Positions 44,829 through 54,022 are shown, counted from the first letter of the stretch. The stretch is 64,000 nucleotides of DNA from Io17-Chloro-G2 sp965226825 (GCA_965226825.1 CBDDED010000003.1:1178001-1242000), one strand, 5' to 3'. A program made the numbers and translations. The notes: generated by a model from the sequence alone, not told the origin.

Positions 44829-46544
44829 ATGGAAATGCGTGACTTCGTCGTGCGTTTCGCTGGAGAAGGTGGCCAGGGAGTGGTCACTTCCGCGGAAGGC
44901 TTGGCGCAGGCTTCCACCCAGGTGGGGTACCATGCCCTGACTTTCGCAACGTTCCCTTCCCAGATTATGGGCGGGCCAACCTGGACCCAGGCAAGAATCT
45001 GCGTCGACCCGGTTTTAAGCCCGGGCGACGACGTTGACGTTCTGGTCGTCTTCAACCAGGAAGCCTACGACACACACTACGAAGAAGTCCGGTCCGACGG
45101 CGTAATAATTTTCAACTCCAACGAATTTCAGTTGGAGGGCGACGACCGGGCCTTTGGCCTTCCCGTGGACGAATTAGCCCGATCGACGGGAAACAACCGG
45201 GCTGCCAACATGGTGATCATAGGGGCCCTGGCCCACTTGGTTCACATGTCCCCCAACTACCTGGAAGAGTTCGTCACCCAGCGTTTCAGCCGGGGGCGGG
45301 CCGGGGACGACGAGATCATAGAATCGAACATCAAGGCTCTAACCCTGGGACGGGAGCACATCGCCCAGACCGGGATAACTCTCGGTGACCTGGCGCCTCC
45401 CAAGAGGCCCGAGGGCGAGCAGTTGATGCTCAAAGGGAACGAGGCAATTTCCCTGGGCGCCCTGGCAGCGGGGTTGGAAGTCTACGTTGGCTACCCAATA
45501 TCGCCGGCCACCACCATTCTGGTTTTCATGGAACGCAACCTGGTGGGGCCCGGCAAATTTGCCTATCAGGTCAGTTCAGAAATCGAGTCGATCACGGCGT
45601 TGTTGGGGGCAGGGTTCTCCGGTAAGACGGCCATGACGGCCACCGCCGGGCCAGGATTCTCGCTGATGAGCGAGGGCCTGGGCCTGGGCTGGATCGCCGA
45701 GATTCCCGGCGTGGTGGTAAACGTTCAACGCGGCGGCCCCGCCACCGGATTGCCCACAAAGACGGAGCAGTCGGACTTGATGGCATGCATGTATCCCGCC
45801 CACGGCGACGTCCGGATGCCGGTAATAGCGGTGGGCACCGTAGAGGAGTGCTTCTACGGAGCCATTAAGGCCATCAACTGGGCGGAACGCTACCAGGGTC
45901 CGGTCGTCCTGATGTCTGAAATGTCCCTAGCGGAAAGGGTGCAAAACATTCCCCGCCCGGACCTTTCCAAGGTCGAAGTCAACCGGCGGTTGACCTACCA
46001 AGGGAATAGCGGGTATCTCAGGTATGCGGGCAACGAACTATCCCCAATGCCAATCCCGGGAAACCCCGGCGCCTACACCGCCAATGGCAGCGAGCATGAC
46101 GATTTTGGCGACACAACCCATCTGCCTGCCCGCCACGTGCAGATGACGGAGCGCCGGTTCAGCAAGGTGAAGCTCTTGGAAGAGGACGATTACGAAACCG
46201 ACCAGGCCGATGAACCCATCGTCTTTATGCCATGGGGAGGGTCGAAAGGCCCGGCCCTGGAAGCGTATAACGTCTTGAAGGAACAGGGTGTGCCCGTCGG
46301 TTGGTGCTACACCATCTGTCTGAATCCATTGCCTCCCAAGCTGCTGGAACTGCTCAAGAAAAAGGACCTTGTTATAGTGCCCGAGTTGAACTACCAGGGC
46401 CAGTTCGCTTCAATCCTGCGCTCCGAGGGAGTCAACGCTCGGGCTATAACCCAGTACACGGGACTTCCCTTCAAAGTAAAGGACCTGGTGGATCAGGTGA
46501 TCGAGATCACTAACTCTCAGCGTAAGGAGATGGTCAAGCTGTGA
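44829..46544 (+). CDS. korA: 2-oxoacid:ferredoxin oxidoreductase, fused gamma-alpha subunit
   Basis: 571 residues. Residues 1-190 form the gamma domain (VRFAGEGGQGVVTSAEGLAQA, GGPTWTQARI). From about residue 200 the alpha (PYR) domain follows (LKGNEAISLGALAAGLEVYVGYPISPATTIL, ATAGPGFSLMSEGLG, with blocks typical of 2-oxoglutarate enzymes). The last ~120 residues are domain II-like. With KorB it decarboxylates a 2-oxoacid, most likely 2-oxoglutarate, reducing ferredoxin. No separate ferredoxin subunit is encoded here. Substrate choice is inferred. Confidence 0.9.
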   Translation: MEMRDFVVRFAGEGGQGVVTSAEGLAQASTQVGYHALTFATFPSQIMGGPTWTQARICVDPVLSPGDDVDVLVVFNQEAYDTHYEEVRSDGVIIFNSNEFQLEGDDRAFGLPVDELARSTGNNRAANMVIIGALAHLVHMSPNYLEEFVTQRFSRGRAGDDEIIESNIKALTLGREHIAQTGITLGDLAPPKRPEGEQLMLKGNEAISLGALAAGLEVYVGYPISPATTILVFMERNLVGPGKFAYQVSSEIESITALLGAGFSGKTAMTATAGPGFSLMSEGLGLGWIAEIPGVVVNVQRGGPATGLPTKTEQSDLMACMYPAHGDVRMPVIAVGTVEECFYGAIKAINWAERYQGPVVLMSEMSLAERVQNIPRPDLSKVEVNRRLTYQGNSGYLRYAGNELSPMPIPGNPGAYTANGSEHDDFGDTTHLPARHVQMTERRFSKVKLLEEDDYETDQADEPIVFMPWGGSKGPALEAYNVLKEQGVPVGWCYTICLNPLPPKLLELLKKKDLVIVPELNYQGQFASILRSEGVNARAITQYTGLPFKVKDLVDQVIEITNSQRKEMVKL

Positions 46545-47407
46545 GCAAAAAGAATCCGGAATACGATTTCAAGTGGTGCCCAGGCTGTGGTGACTTCGGC
46601 GTACGGCGTGCGCTGGAATTCGCCATGATCAACCGGTTGGAAGAAACCGGGCTTCCCATTGAAAACAACGTTGTCGTCGCCGGCATCGGCTGTTCGGGCA
46701 ACCTGGTGCATCTGATCGAGGGGGGCCAGCCTTACGGGTTTCACGGTATCCACGGCAGGTCGTTGCCCATTGCTTTCGGAACCAAGATGGCCCGGCCGGA
46801 GCTTAACGTGGTGGTAGTGGCCGGTGATGGGGACTTCCTTAGCATCGGCGGCGAGCACATCGCCCCTCAGGCCGCCAGGAACCTTAATATCTGCGCCGTC
46901 GTTATGGACAACGGCGTTTACGGACTGACCAAAGGACAAAGCTCACCCACCACCCAACTGGGAGTTATCACCAGCTCCACTCCATACGGCAAGATTGAAT
47001 CCGCTCTCAACCCCCTGGAGTTGTACCTGACCTTGGGAGTCTCCTTCATTGCGTCAGGGTTCTCCAGCCAACCCAGACCCCTGGCCAAATTGATCAACCA
47101 GGGCATGGAGCATCCGGGTTTCGCCATTGTGCATGTCCAGTCGCCGTGCACCACTTACAACGACACCTTTGAGGTACTCAAGGGCAATCCCAAGACTGGT
47201 CTGGAGCCTCAGCTATGGGATGTGCCGGAGGAGCATGACCCCTCCGACCGGGCGGAAGCTCACGACCTGCTACAACAGGGCGGTGTACCGGTGGGTGTCA
47301 TCTACCAGGACACCACCCGCACCACGTTGGACGACAAACTGTCCCAGACCTGGGAAAAAGCCAGGCAGCGTCCCCTGGAAGAAATCATGGATATGTTCAA
47401 GTTCTGA
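46541..47407 (+). CDS. korB: 2-oxoacid:ferredoxin oxidoreductase beta subunit
   Basis: 288 residues from a GTG overlapping the korA stop. A CPGCGDFGVRRAL cluster-binding motif is at the N-terminus, and the ThDP motif is VAGDGDFLSIGGEH with the later VMDNGVYGLTKGQSSPT. A third Cys in IGCSG and the one in QSPCTTYND complete the four ligands for a [4Fe-4S] cluster. It is the catalytic partner of KorA. A strong terminator follows. Confidence 0.93.
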   Translation: MSKKNPEYDFKWCPGCGDFGVRRALEFAMINRLEETGLPIENNVVVAGIGCSGNLVHLIEGGQPYGFHGIHGRSLPIAFGTKMARPELNVVVVAGDGDFLSIGGEHIAPQAARNLNICAVVMDNGVYGLTKGQSSPTTQLGVITSSTPYGKIESALNPLELYLTLGVSFIASGFSSQPRPLAKLINQGMEHPGFAIVHVQSPCTTYNDTFEVLKGNPKTGLEPQLWDVPEEHDPSDRAEAHDLLQQGGVPVGVIYQDTTRTTLDDKLSQTWEKARQRPLEEIMDMFKF

Positions 47408-47430
47408 CCAAGCCCAAACCCCAGAGTGCA

Positions 47431-47467
47431 AAAGGAACGCCCCGCTTTCGAGCGGGGCGTTCCTTTT
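47431..47467. terminator. bidirectional intrinsic terminator between korB and ccmE
   Basis: AAAGGAACGCCCCGC-TTTCGA-GCGGGGCGTTCCTTTT: a perfect 15-bp stem with A and T runs on both sides. It ends the convergent korAB and ccm transcripts. Confidence 0.93.
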
Positions 47468-47501
47468 GGGGCAGGTTTTTGGCTCGGCGAACCGGGGCGG
47501 A

Positions 47502-48002
47502 CTACCCGCTTGGTCCGGAGGACTGCGCGGCAGCCTCCTCTTCCAGGGACTGGTACTTGGACGGGCATTTCACAAGTATGTCTTCAGCTTCAAATACCCT
47601 ATCTGTCCGGTAGGCCCCTTGGAGAATTATTTCAGAATGCGGGTTAAAAAACAGGTCGGGCAAAACCCCTTCGTACGAAGCCTGTAGCTGCTGCCCGGAC
47701 GAGGTGGGATCTTTGTCCACCATGACGAAGTGGCTCAACGTCGTGTTCCCGTTCCTGGCAAATGAGCCGTCCACCAGTTTCCCAGAAACCCGGATCATGC
47801 GCCCATCGTGAACGCTGTCCCGGTCCATGAACTCGGACACGGTCAGAAAGTACATCGCGTTGCCCGGGAAGGCAGCATAGATCATGTACCCCAGGGCCAG
47901 GGCCACGACGGCGCCCACGATCACAAAACGGATTCGGTTAGTCCTGGGAGAGGCTCCATCCTCCAGTGCGTCGGCCTCCAGGCTGGGAAAGTCTTGAGCC
48001 AA
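47502..48002 (-). CDS. ccmE: cytochrome c maturation heme chaperone CcmE, CxxxY type
   Basis: 166 residues. One N-terminal membrane anchor (about 24-45) and a periplasmic OB fold (FLTVSEFMDRDS, RMIRVSGKLVDGS, SYEGVLPDLFFNPHSEIILQG). The heme-attachment site, usually HxxxY, reads VKCPSKY near residue 147, so Cys replaces His. CxxxY CcmE proteins are known from archaea and some sulfate reducers, where heme binding differs from E. coli. Last gene of ccmABCDE; no ccmF or ccmH is in the window. Confidence 0.9.
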   Translation of the reverse strand: MAQDFPSLEADALEDGASPRTNRIRFVIVGAVVALALGYMIYAAFPGNAMYFLTVSEFMDRDSVHDGRMIRVSGKLVDGSFARNGNTTLSHFVMVDKDPTSSGQQLQASYEGVLPDLFFNPHSEIILQGAYRTDRVFEAEDILVKCPSKYQSLEEEAAAQSSGPSG

Positions 48003-48100
48003 GATGCAACTCCGATTGACGTGGGTTAGATGCTACCCAGTTTCTTATTATACGCTTGCTGTTGAAATCCCGGATGGGGTTCCGGCTGGGAAATCCACAT

Positions 48101-48280
48101 TCAGGACTCGCGGTGGTCTAGATATTCCCTAAGCTCCCGGATTTCCTTTTTCAACTCCCCCTGGCGCCGGGAGATCCAAAACGCATACACGAAGAAAATC
48201 GCCCAACTCACGGCCAACGCGGCATACAAAAAGGGCAGGTTTGAAGGTGTGGACTGGATTTGAAGCAACAAAAACAACAT
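48101..48280 (-). CDS. ccmD: CcmD-like small heme-export membrane protein
   Basis: 59 residues. One membrane helix (about 17-37, PFLYAALAVSWAIFFVYAFW) is followed by a charged amphipathic tail (ISRRQGELKKEIRELREYL), the usual CcmD layout. It lies between ccmC and ccmE, where ccmD is expected, with a 25-nt gap to ccmC. CcmD helps release holo-CcmE from the CcmABC complex. Confidence 0.8.
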   Translation of the reverse strand: MLFLLLQIQSTPSNLPFLYAALAVSWAIFFVYAFWISRRQGELKKEIRELREYLDHRES

Positions 48281-48305
48281 CGCTCTTTACTGGGGCAGGA
48301 CAGGC

Positions 48306-48992
48306 CTAGCCCTCTGCCCTCCGAATAGCAAATCTCACGTCCAACAGGTCTTCCTCGGCCTCACCCAGCGCCATCCGTTCCACCGTCAGATAGATGAAAA
48401 ATACCAAGAAGGTGAGGAAGGAGAAGAGCAACACCAACAGCATAGTGGGATTCAGCGCATCTGCTCCGGCCAGGGGGCCCACCACCGGAGACGGATGGAT
48501 GGACCGCCACCAAATCACCGAATAGTACACGATGGGGACATCTACGAATCCGACGATACCGACCACCGCTGCGTAGAGCGCCCCCTTTTGGCGGTTGGGT
48601 GCGTAGGACCTGATCATCAGGTACGCAACGTAGATCAACCAGAGAATCAACGTTGTGGTCAGGCGGGGTTCCCACGTCCACCACGTGTTCCACACCGGCC
48701 GCGCCCAGATGACGCCGGTCAGCAACGCCAGCGTGACGAACACTACTCCAACCTCGGCCGCGGAGCGGGCCATCCGATCCCAAACCGGTGTTCGCCTGAC
48801 CAGATAAACGACGCTGGCTAAAAACACCAGGAAAAAAGCCAGGAAGGAGATCACGGCGATGGGCACGTGGAAATAGAAGATGCGCTGCACGTGGCCAAGG
48901 ACCGAATCTGTGGGAGCAACCATGGATATCAGGTAAAGGTCCACCAACATCAGGACCATTGCCAAACCCAGCAACCCGTACCTGACACTCAT
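48306..48992 (-). CDS. ccmC: heme transporter CcmC
   Basis: 228 residues with six membrane helices. The tryptophan-rich periplasmic signature is NTWWTWEPRLTTTLILWLIY, with flanking conserved His in IFYFHVPIAV and in SIHPSPVVG. It delivers heme to CcmE at the outer face of the membrane. The WWD-type motif has Glu where many members have Asp. Confidence 0.92.
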   Translation of the reverse strand: MSVRYGLLGLAMVLMLVDLYLISMVAPTDSVLGHVQRIFYFHVPIAVISFLAFFLVFLASVVYLVRRTPVWDRMARSAAEVGVVFVTLALLTGVIWARPVWNTWWTWEPRLTTTLILWLIYVAYLMIRSYAPNRQKGALYAAVVGIVGFVDVPIVYYSVIWWRSIHPSPVVGPLAGADALNPTMLLVLLFSFLTFLVFFIYLTVERMALGEAEEDLLDVRFAIRRAEG

Positions 48993-49083
48993 TTATTGTA
49001 TGAACCTCTTGCTCCGATCTGAGGCGCGCAGCTAGCCCCGTCGGGAATCCCCCACGACGGGGGCGGCGTCGGTCTCAATTCAA

Positions 49084-49758
49084 TCACTCTTCCACCACGA
49101 CCGAAAAAACCCATGGACATATTACCAGAAACAGGGCGTCGAAAACCGCCATCAAAGGCAGCCAGCGGTCAAGCCCCGAGGTCGTGGCGCCACCAAGGGC
49201 AGACGTAGTCACCTGCACCGCTCCGATGATGACCGGCAGAATCACCGGGAAAAACAACACCGGAAGCATCAGTTCCCGCGACCTGGTTTGCACCGCGATG
49301 GCCGAGAACAGGGTGCCCACCAGGGCGAATCCCAGCGTGGCTAGCAAAATAGCCGCTCCCAACGTGACGGAAAGCACCGAGAATCCCAGGAAGACGGCAA
49401 AAACGGGCAGTAACACCGCTTCCACCAAAAGCATGAACAGAAAGCTGGTCATCGCTTTGCCCAGGAAAATCGCGTCCCGGCTGACCGGCGTCAACAGCAG
49501 GCCTTCCAGACCGCCCTGCTCCTGTTCTCTCACAAAGGCCCGGTTCATGGCCAGGGTTCCGGCGAATGCGTAGGCGACCCATATAATCCCCGGGGCCAAC
49601 GCTGCCGAGCTGCCGGAGTTGGGATTGAGGGCAAAATTGAATATCACCACCACCAGAAGCCCGAAAACAACCACCGACAACACCAGGTCCCTGGACCGGA
49701 GTTCCAGCAGAATGTCTTTCCAGAGAAGCACTAGGACCGGTTGCAGGAATTTGGTCAC
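49084..49758 (-). CDS. ccmB: heme exporter permease CcmB
   Basis: 224 residues with about six membrane helices. LVLLWKDILLELRSRDLVLSVVVFG and the FVREQEQGGLEGLLLTPVSRDAIFLGK loop are characteristic of CcmB. The ATG overlaps the ccmA stop (ATGA). With CcmA and CcmC it forms the ABC complex that releases heme-loaded CcmE. Confidence 0.92.
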   Translation of the reverse strand: MTKFLQPVLVLLWKDILLELRSRDLVLSVVVFGLLVVVIFNFALNPNSGSSAALAPGIIWVAYAFAGTLAMNRAFVREQEQGGLEGLLLTPVSRDAIFLGKAMTSFLFMLLVEAVLLPVFAVFLGFSVLSVTLGAAILLATLGFALVGTLFSAIAVQTRSRELMLPVLFFPVILPVIIGAVQVTTSALGGATTSGLDRWLPLMAVFDALFLVICPWVFSVVVEE

Positions 49759-50525
49759 AGCGTGGTCCCGGATCCTTCCCGTTGGCCCGGATGTTCCCGG
49801 ATAAGAACTGTGTTGTCCCGAATCCCGTCGCCGCTGCCCAAAGCATCATCGTCGAGAAAGTGTACCTTCCCATGCTGCATGTGCCCGGTCCTGGACGATG
49901 TCACCATTGTTGTCATTTCGGCGGCCAACTCGCCGTTGTGAGTGGTCATCAAGACCGTGCGGCCGGAACCGGTCCAGTCGGCAACCAAATTCTTGAGCAT
50001 GGCGCGAGACTCTGCGTCAAGGCCGGACTCCGGCTCGTCCATTAACAGGACCTGAGGGCGGTGCAGCAATGCCCGGGCGATGGAGACCCTCTTTTGCATG
50101 CCGTGGGAAAGGGTGCGCACCCGGTGCCCTGCCCGGTGAGCCAGTCCAACCAACTCCAACACTTCACCGGACCTCTGCCGGGGATCCGGCAGCCCGAACA
50201 ACCGGGAGTAAAACACCAGGTTTTCCTTGCAGGTCAAGTCGTCGTGGAGCAGGGATCGGTGACCAACGACGCCGACCCGGCGCCTCACCTGGTTCGCCTG
50301 CTTCCGGCAATCAAACCCGGCGACGCTAACCTGTCCGGAGTCGGGAGTGACCTGGGTGGACAGGACCCGGAGAAGGGTCGTCTTGCCGGAGCCGTTAGGA
50401 CCCAACAACACGATGAGTTGGCCCCAATTCAACGCCAGATCCAAGCCCCAGAGCACCGGCCAGTCGCCGAAGCTTTTTTCAACCCCTTGGGCATTGACGG
50501 CAAGACCGGTCAGTTGGTTTGACAA
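49755..50525 (-). CDS. ccmA: heme exporter ATP-binding protein CcmA
   Basis: 256 residues. Walker A LLGPNGSGKTTLLRVL, signature LSHGMQKRVSIARALLHRP, Walker B VLLMDEPESGLD, and VLMTTHNGELA as switch region. About 40 C-terminal residues beyond the ABC domain are polar. First gene of ccmABCDE; the SDR gene lies 75 nt upstream on the same strand. Confidence 0.92.
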   Translation of the reverse strand: MSNQLTGLAVNAQGVEKSFGDWPVLWGLDLALNWGQLIVLLGPNGSGKTTLLRVLSTQVTPDSGQVSVAGFDCRKQANQVRRRVGVVGHRSLLHDDLTCKENLVFYSRLFGLPDPRQRSGEVLELVGLAHRAGHRVRTLSHGMQKRVSIARALLHRPQVLLMDEPESGLDAESRAMLKNLVADWTGSGRTVLMTTHNGELAAEMTTMVTSSRTGHMQHGKVHFLDDDALGSGDGIRDNTVLIREHPGQREGSGTTL

Positions 50526-50600
50526 GGCTTACTCCCGGCCGCCGCAGCAATCAGCGGATCGCAACGGAGGTTCAGGCAACAGCATGGGACTCCAGCGGGA

Positions 50601-51395
50601 TCAACTGCTCTTTATGCTCACGCCGCCGTCCACCGCCCAGGTTTGGCCGGTAATGTAGGAAGCGGCCGGCGACGCCAAAAACACCGCCAGGTAACCCGGC
50701 TCTTTCAATAGACCCATCCTGCGAAGCGGGACCTGCTCTTGCGCCGCATCCTGGCGAGACTGGTACGCCTCAGCCGACATGTGCTCCGGGTCGGGAAAGT
50801 AACCGGGAGCAATGGCATTGACCCGCACACCGTAGGGCGCCCATTCCTGGGCGATGCACTCGGTGAATCGCATCAGGCCGGTCTTGGCGGAATCATACGC
50901 GGAAGACAGGGGCCGGCCCCGGAAGGATGCCCACCCGGAAATATTGATAACGCAGCCTTGCCGCCGTTCCAACAAATGCGGCCCCAACGCCCGGCATCCC
51001 TGAAAGGCCTCGGTAAGGTTTACGTCGACTACGTGGCGCCATTCCTCCTCGGTCATTCCCGGCGCATCGCTACCGGGAAGTTGGACCAGGGGTTTGCGAA
51101 TGGAGTCACCCACGCAGTTCACCAGGATGTCCACCGTTCCAAAGTCGGTCAACACCTGTTGAGCGATCCGGTCCATGTCTGCTGACTTGGTGGCGTCCCC
51201 GGCCAGCGAGACCGCGGTGCGGCCCAGGGCGCGCACTTCATCCGCAGTCTTGGCGGCATAGGTGGGCGTAAGGCCGGTGACCGCCACATCCACTCCAGCT
51301 TCGGCCAGCGCTAGGGCTATTCCTTTCCCGATTCCCCTTCCGCCGCCAACCACCAGGGCCTTCTGGCCGGTTATGTCAAATTCTGGCAGGCTCAT
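50601..51395 (-). CDS. short-chain dehydrogenase/reductase (SDR)
   Basis: 264 residues from ATG 51395, chosen because AAGGAGAT lies just upstream. TGQKALVVGGGRGIGKGIALAL is the nucleotide-binding TGxxxGxG-like motif with Gly-rich variation. The catalytic residues are Ser in INISGWASFRGRPLSSAYDSAKTGL with Tyr and Lys in YxxxK. The C-terminal ITGQTWAVDGGVSIKS is typical of classical SDRs. Substrate unknown; relatives include 3-oxoacyl-ACP and gluconate dehydrogenases. Confidence 0.85.
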   Translation of the reverse strand: MSLPEFDITGQKALVVGGGRGIGKGIALALAEAGVDVAVTGLTPTYAAKTADEVRALGRTAVSLAGDATKSADMDRIAQQVLTDFGTVDILVNCVGDSIRKPLVQLPGSDAPGMTEEEWRHVVDVNLTEAFQGCRALGPHLLERRQGCVINISGWASFRGRPLSSAYDSAKTGLMRFTECIAQEWAPYGVRVNAIAPGYFPDPEHMSAEAYQSRQDAAQEQVPLRRMGLLKEPGYLAVFLASPAASYITGQTWAVDGGVSIKSS

Positions 51396-51611
51396 GCTAA
51401 TCTCCTTCCGGAAATCCATCAGGCTGGAAGTGTAGTTGAGGGCCATAGGCCAGTCAACGGGCGGGCCAATGGCTTTGACGCCGGTCTCTCAGACGGTTAA
51501 CATTCGCAAGATTTCAACGCCATTCCCTTGGGAACGATGGCCCGATGCAAACGAATCAGGCAACCTGCACCGGGGCTTTGAACCAGTAACCCGCCAAAAG
51601 GAGGCGCAGAC

Positions 51612-52643
51612 GTGAAGGCTGTATTCATCAACGAGTTCGGAGGACCAGACGCCCTGATCCATGGAGACCGCCCAGAGCCCGAGGTGGCTCCCGGGGAAGT
51701 GATGCTCCGGGTAAGGGCCAGCGCTCTGAACCACCTGGACCTGAACCTGCGTGCAGGAACCAGTTACCGCGGTCCCCTGCCCCGAATCATGGGGTGTGAC
51801 GTGGCCGGAGAGGTGGTGACGGTGAGCCCCCAGGCTCAGACCTCGCTGAAACCGGGTGACCGCGTACTGTTGGACAACCGCGTCAAGTGCGGACACTGCG
51901 AAAACTGCCGTTTGGGACTGGACCAGTATTGCCCAACTCAGCTAAGAATCGGCGTGGACCTGGATGGGGGCCACGCAGAGTACATTACGGCGCCTGCCGG
52001 CAACGCCTACAAAATACCCGATTCTTTGAGTTTCAACGATGCGGCGGCAATCCCCATTGCGGGACATACCGCCTGGCATTGCCTGGTTACGCAGGGCCAG
52101 ATCCGCCCTTGGGACGACGTTTTGATTCAAGCCGCCGGCAGCGGCGTGGGAAGCATGGGCATCAAGATCGCTAAAATGTTCGGCGCTCGGGTCATCACCA
52201 CCGCCGGCAGCGATTGGAAACTGGAGAAAGCCAAGGAAATCGGCGCCGACGAAGTCATCAATTACCACGAGGTTTCAAACTTCAGCCAGAAGGTGAAGGA
52301 ACTCACCGACGGCAAGGGCGCGGACCTGGTCCTGGACTGCGTGGGGGCCGACGTCTGGGAGGAAAACATGCTGTCGCTGAAACCGGGCGGACGGCTGGTG
52401 ATTACCGGCGTAACCTCCGGCGCGCGCACCAACATGGACCTGTCGGTCCTCCACGGACGGCCACTGCACCTGATGGGCAGCGGCGGCCGCAGCCAGCGCA
52501 CCTTCGCCGACATGATGAAGGTCGTCCAACACGGTTCCCTGCGCGGCGTCGTGGGACAGGTCTTTCCCCTCGATGAAGTCGGTAAGGCCCACCAGACCAT
52601 GGCCGACCGGGACTTCTTCGGTAAACTGGTTATCGAAAGTTAA
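51612..52643 (+). CDS. zinc-type alcohol dehydrogenase-like protein (MDR superfamily)
   Basis: 343 residues from GTG with GGAGG upstream. GroES-like domain with CDVAGEVVTVSP and the structural zinc cluster CGHCENCRLGLDQYC. The Rossmann domain has IQAAGSGVGSMGIKIAKMFGARVI and DLVLDCVGADVW. Catalytic zinc ligands appear incomplete at the usual Cys-His site (NHLDLNLRAG replaces the Cys), as in quinone-oxidoreductase-like members. Substrate unknown. The FAH-family gene follows 24 nt later. Confidence 0.85.
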   Translation: MKAVFINEFGGPDALIHGDRPEPEVAPGEVMLRVRASALNHLDLNLRAGTSYRGPLPRIMGCDVAGEVVTVSPQAQTSLKPGDRVLLDNRVKCGHCENCRLGLDQYCPTQLRIGVDLDGGHAEYITAPAGNAYKIPDSLSFNDAAAIPIAGHTAWHCLVTQGQIRPWDDVLIQAAGSGVGSMGIKIAKMFGARVITTAGSDWKLEKAKEIGADEVINYHEVSNFSQKVKELTDGKGADLVLDCVGADVWEENMLSLKPGGRLVITGVTSGARTNMDLSVLHGRPLHLMGSGGRSQRTFADMMKVVQHGSLRGVVGQVFPLDEVGKAHQTMADRDFFGKLVIES

Positions 52644-52667
52644 ACGCATTAAATAGGAGGAGAACGC

Positions 52668-53438
52668 ATGAGAATTGCGCGGTATGAAGCACACGGCGAT
52701 ATCCACTACGGAGTTGTCGAAGGAGACAACGTAACGGCGCTAAGCGCCAGCCCCTTCGAGCCGCACGAGTTGACCGACCACGTTCACAAGCTTTCCGACG
52801 TCAAGCTGTTGGCGCCGGTGGTGCCGGGTAAAATCCTGGCCATGGGCTTGAACTACACCAGCCACATCGGCGACCGGCCGGCTCCCCCGTACCCGATGGT
52901 ATTTCACAAAACTCCGACCAGCGTCATCGGCCCCGAAGACACGATCATCCGCCCGAAAGAGGTGCAAAGGCTCGACGCCGAGGGTGAGATGGTGGTGGTG
53001 ATCAAAGACACCTGCAAGAACGTTTCCAAAGAAGACGCCCTCAACCACGTGCTGGGCTACACTTGCGGCAACGACGTAAGCGCCCGAGACTGGCAACAGA
53101 GAGACCGGCAGGAGAACAACTCAGACTGGTGGCGCGCCAAGTCCGCAGACACCTTCTCGCCCATGGGTCCCTGGATTGAAACCGATGCAGCGCCGGACAA
53201 ACAGCATCTGAGGACGCGGGTGAACGGCAACGAACAGCAGAACGAGACCACCGATCACCTGCTGTTTGACGTGCCTACGATGATCGAGTTTATTACCCGA
53301 TACGTAACCCTGCACGCGGGAGACTGTATCTACACCGGCACACCGGGAACCACCCAGGACATGGGGGATGGAGCCATTTGCGAAATTGACATCAGCGGCA
53401 TTGGCGTCCTGCGCAACACGGTGAAGCTGGAGAGCTAG
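52668..53438 (+). CDS. fumarylacetoacetate hydrolase family protein
   Basis: 256 residues with AGGAGGAG upstream of the ATG. N-terminal small domain (YGVVEGDNVTALSASPFEPHEL), then the FAH fold: ILAMGLNYTSHIG, RLDAEGEMVVVIKDTCKNV with the Glu/Glu/Asp metal site, LGYTCGNDVSARDWQQRDRQ and GDCIYTGTPGTTQDMGDG. Enzymes of this type hydrolyse or decarboxylate C-C bonds in 2,4-dioxo acids (MhpD/HpaG-like). It is probably co-transcribed with the upstream dehydrogenase as part of a catabolic pair. Confidence 0.88.
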   Translation: MRIARYEAHGDIHYGVVEGDNVTALSASPFEPHELTDHVHKLSDVKLLAPVVPGKILAMGLNYTSHIGDRPAPPYPMVFHKTPTSVIGPEDTIIRPKEVQRLDAEGEMVVVIKDTCKNVSKEDALNHVLGYTCGNDVSARDWQQRDRQENNSDWWRAKSADTFSPMGPWIETDAAPDKQHLRTRVNGNEQQNETTDHLLFDVPTMIEFITRYVTLHAGDCIYTGTPGTTQDMGDGAICEIDISGIGVLRNTVKLES

Positions 53439-53483
53439 CCGGGCCAAGTATTAACATAGTCAGGGAAGTGACGGTTCACACTC

Positions 53484-53523
53484 AATGCGTCGGAGGTAAT
53501 GAAGAATTGCCGCCGACGCATTT
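53484..53523 (+). terminator. stem-loop downstream of the FAH-family gene
   Basis: AATGCGTCGG and CCGACGCATT form a perfect 10-bp stem around a 19-nt loop, followed by TTGCCC without a real T-run. A terminator role is plausible but not strong. Confidence 0.45.
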
Positions 53524-53665
53524 GCCCGGCTCTGGCCGGTTTTGTTCTGAGCATCCCTAGCTCAAGATCATAAATCGAATCTAATCTGAACGTCGTGATC
53601 GACGTTACCCTAGTAGCGATCCAACCACGGGAACAAGCGCGTGGCGCCGAATGTGGAGCTTTCTC

Positions 53666-54022
53666 ATGGGAACCTTCACCCTCAACGTCCAGATAGGCGA
53701 TTTAGACTGGAATGGATCTATCGGACTGGACACCATAGTAGACACCCGAAGCACATACACATTTATACCAGCGGGCGTCCTAACCCAGCTGGGTATCAAA
53801 CCAGAAGGCAACCGGCTCTTTGAATTGCCCGATAACCGAACGGTGGAGTACTCGATCGGCTACGCCCGCTTACGGCTGGACGATAATGAAACGATCACCG
53901 TGGTTGTTTTTGCCGAAGATGAAAACAGCCCGCTGCTGGGAGCAACGACCCTGAAACACCTCGGCCTTGGAGTAGACCCGATAAACCAGCGTTTGATCCC
54001 CGTATCAGCCATTCTAAAATAG
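53666..54022 (+). CDS. clan AA aspartyl-protease-like protein with altered active site
   Basis: 118 residues from the ATG at 53666 (an in-frame start also exists at 53651). One retropepsin-type lobe: NVQIGDLDWNGSIGLDTIVDTRSTYTFIP, then LLGATTLKHLGLGVDP with the conserved hydrophobic-Gly pair. The catalytic triplet DTG/DSG reads DTR (a single G-to-C change in a GGA codon would explain it), so activity is doubtful. Such small dimeric proteins are common in Chloroflexota and cyanobacteria; role unknown. Confidence 0.7.
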   Translation: MGTFTLNVQIGDLDWNGSIGLDTIVDTRSTYTFIPAGVLTQLGIKPEGNRLFELPDNRTVEYSIGYARLRLDDNETITVVVFAEDENSPLLGATTLKHLGLGVDPINQRLIPVSAILK

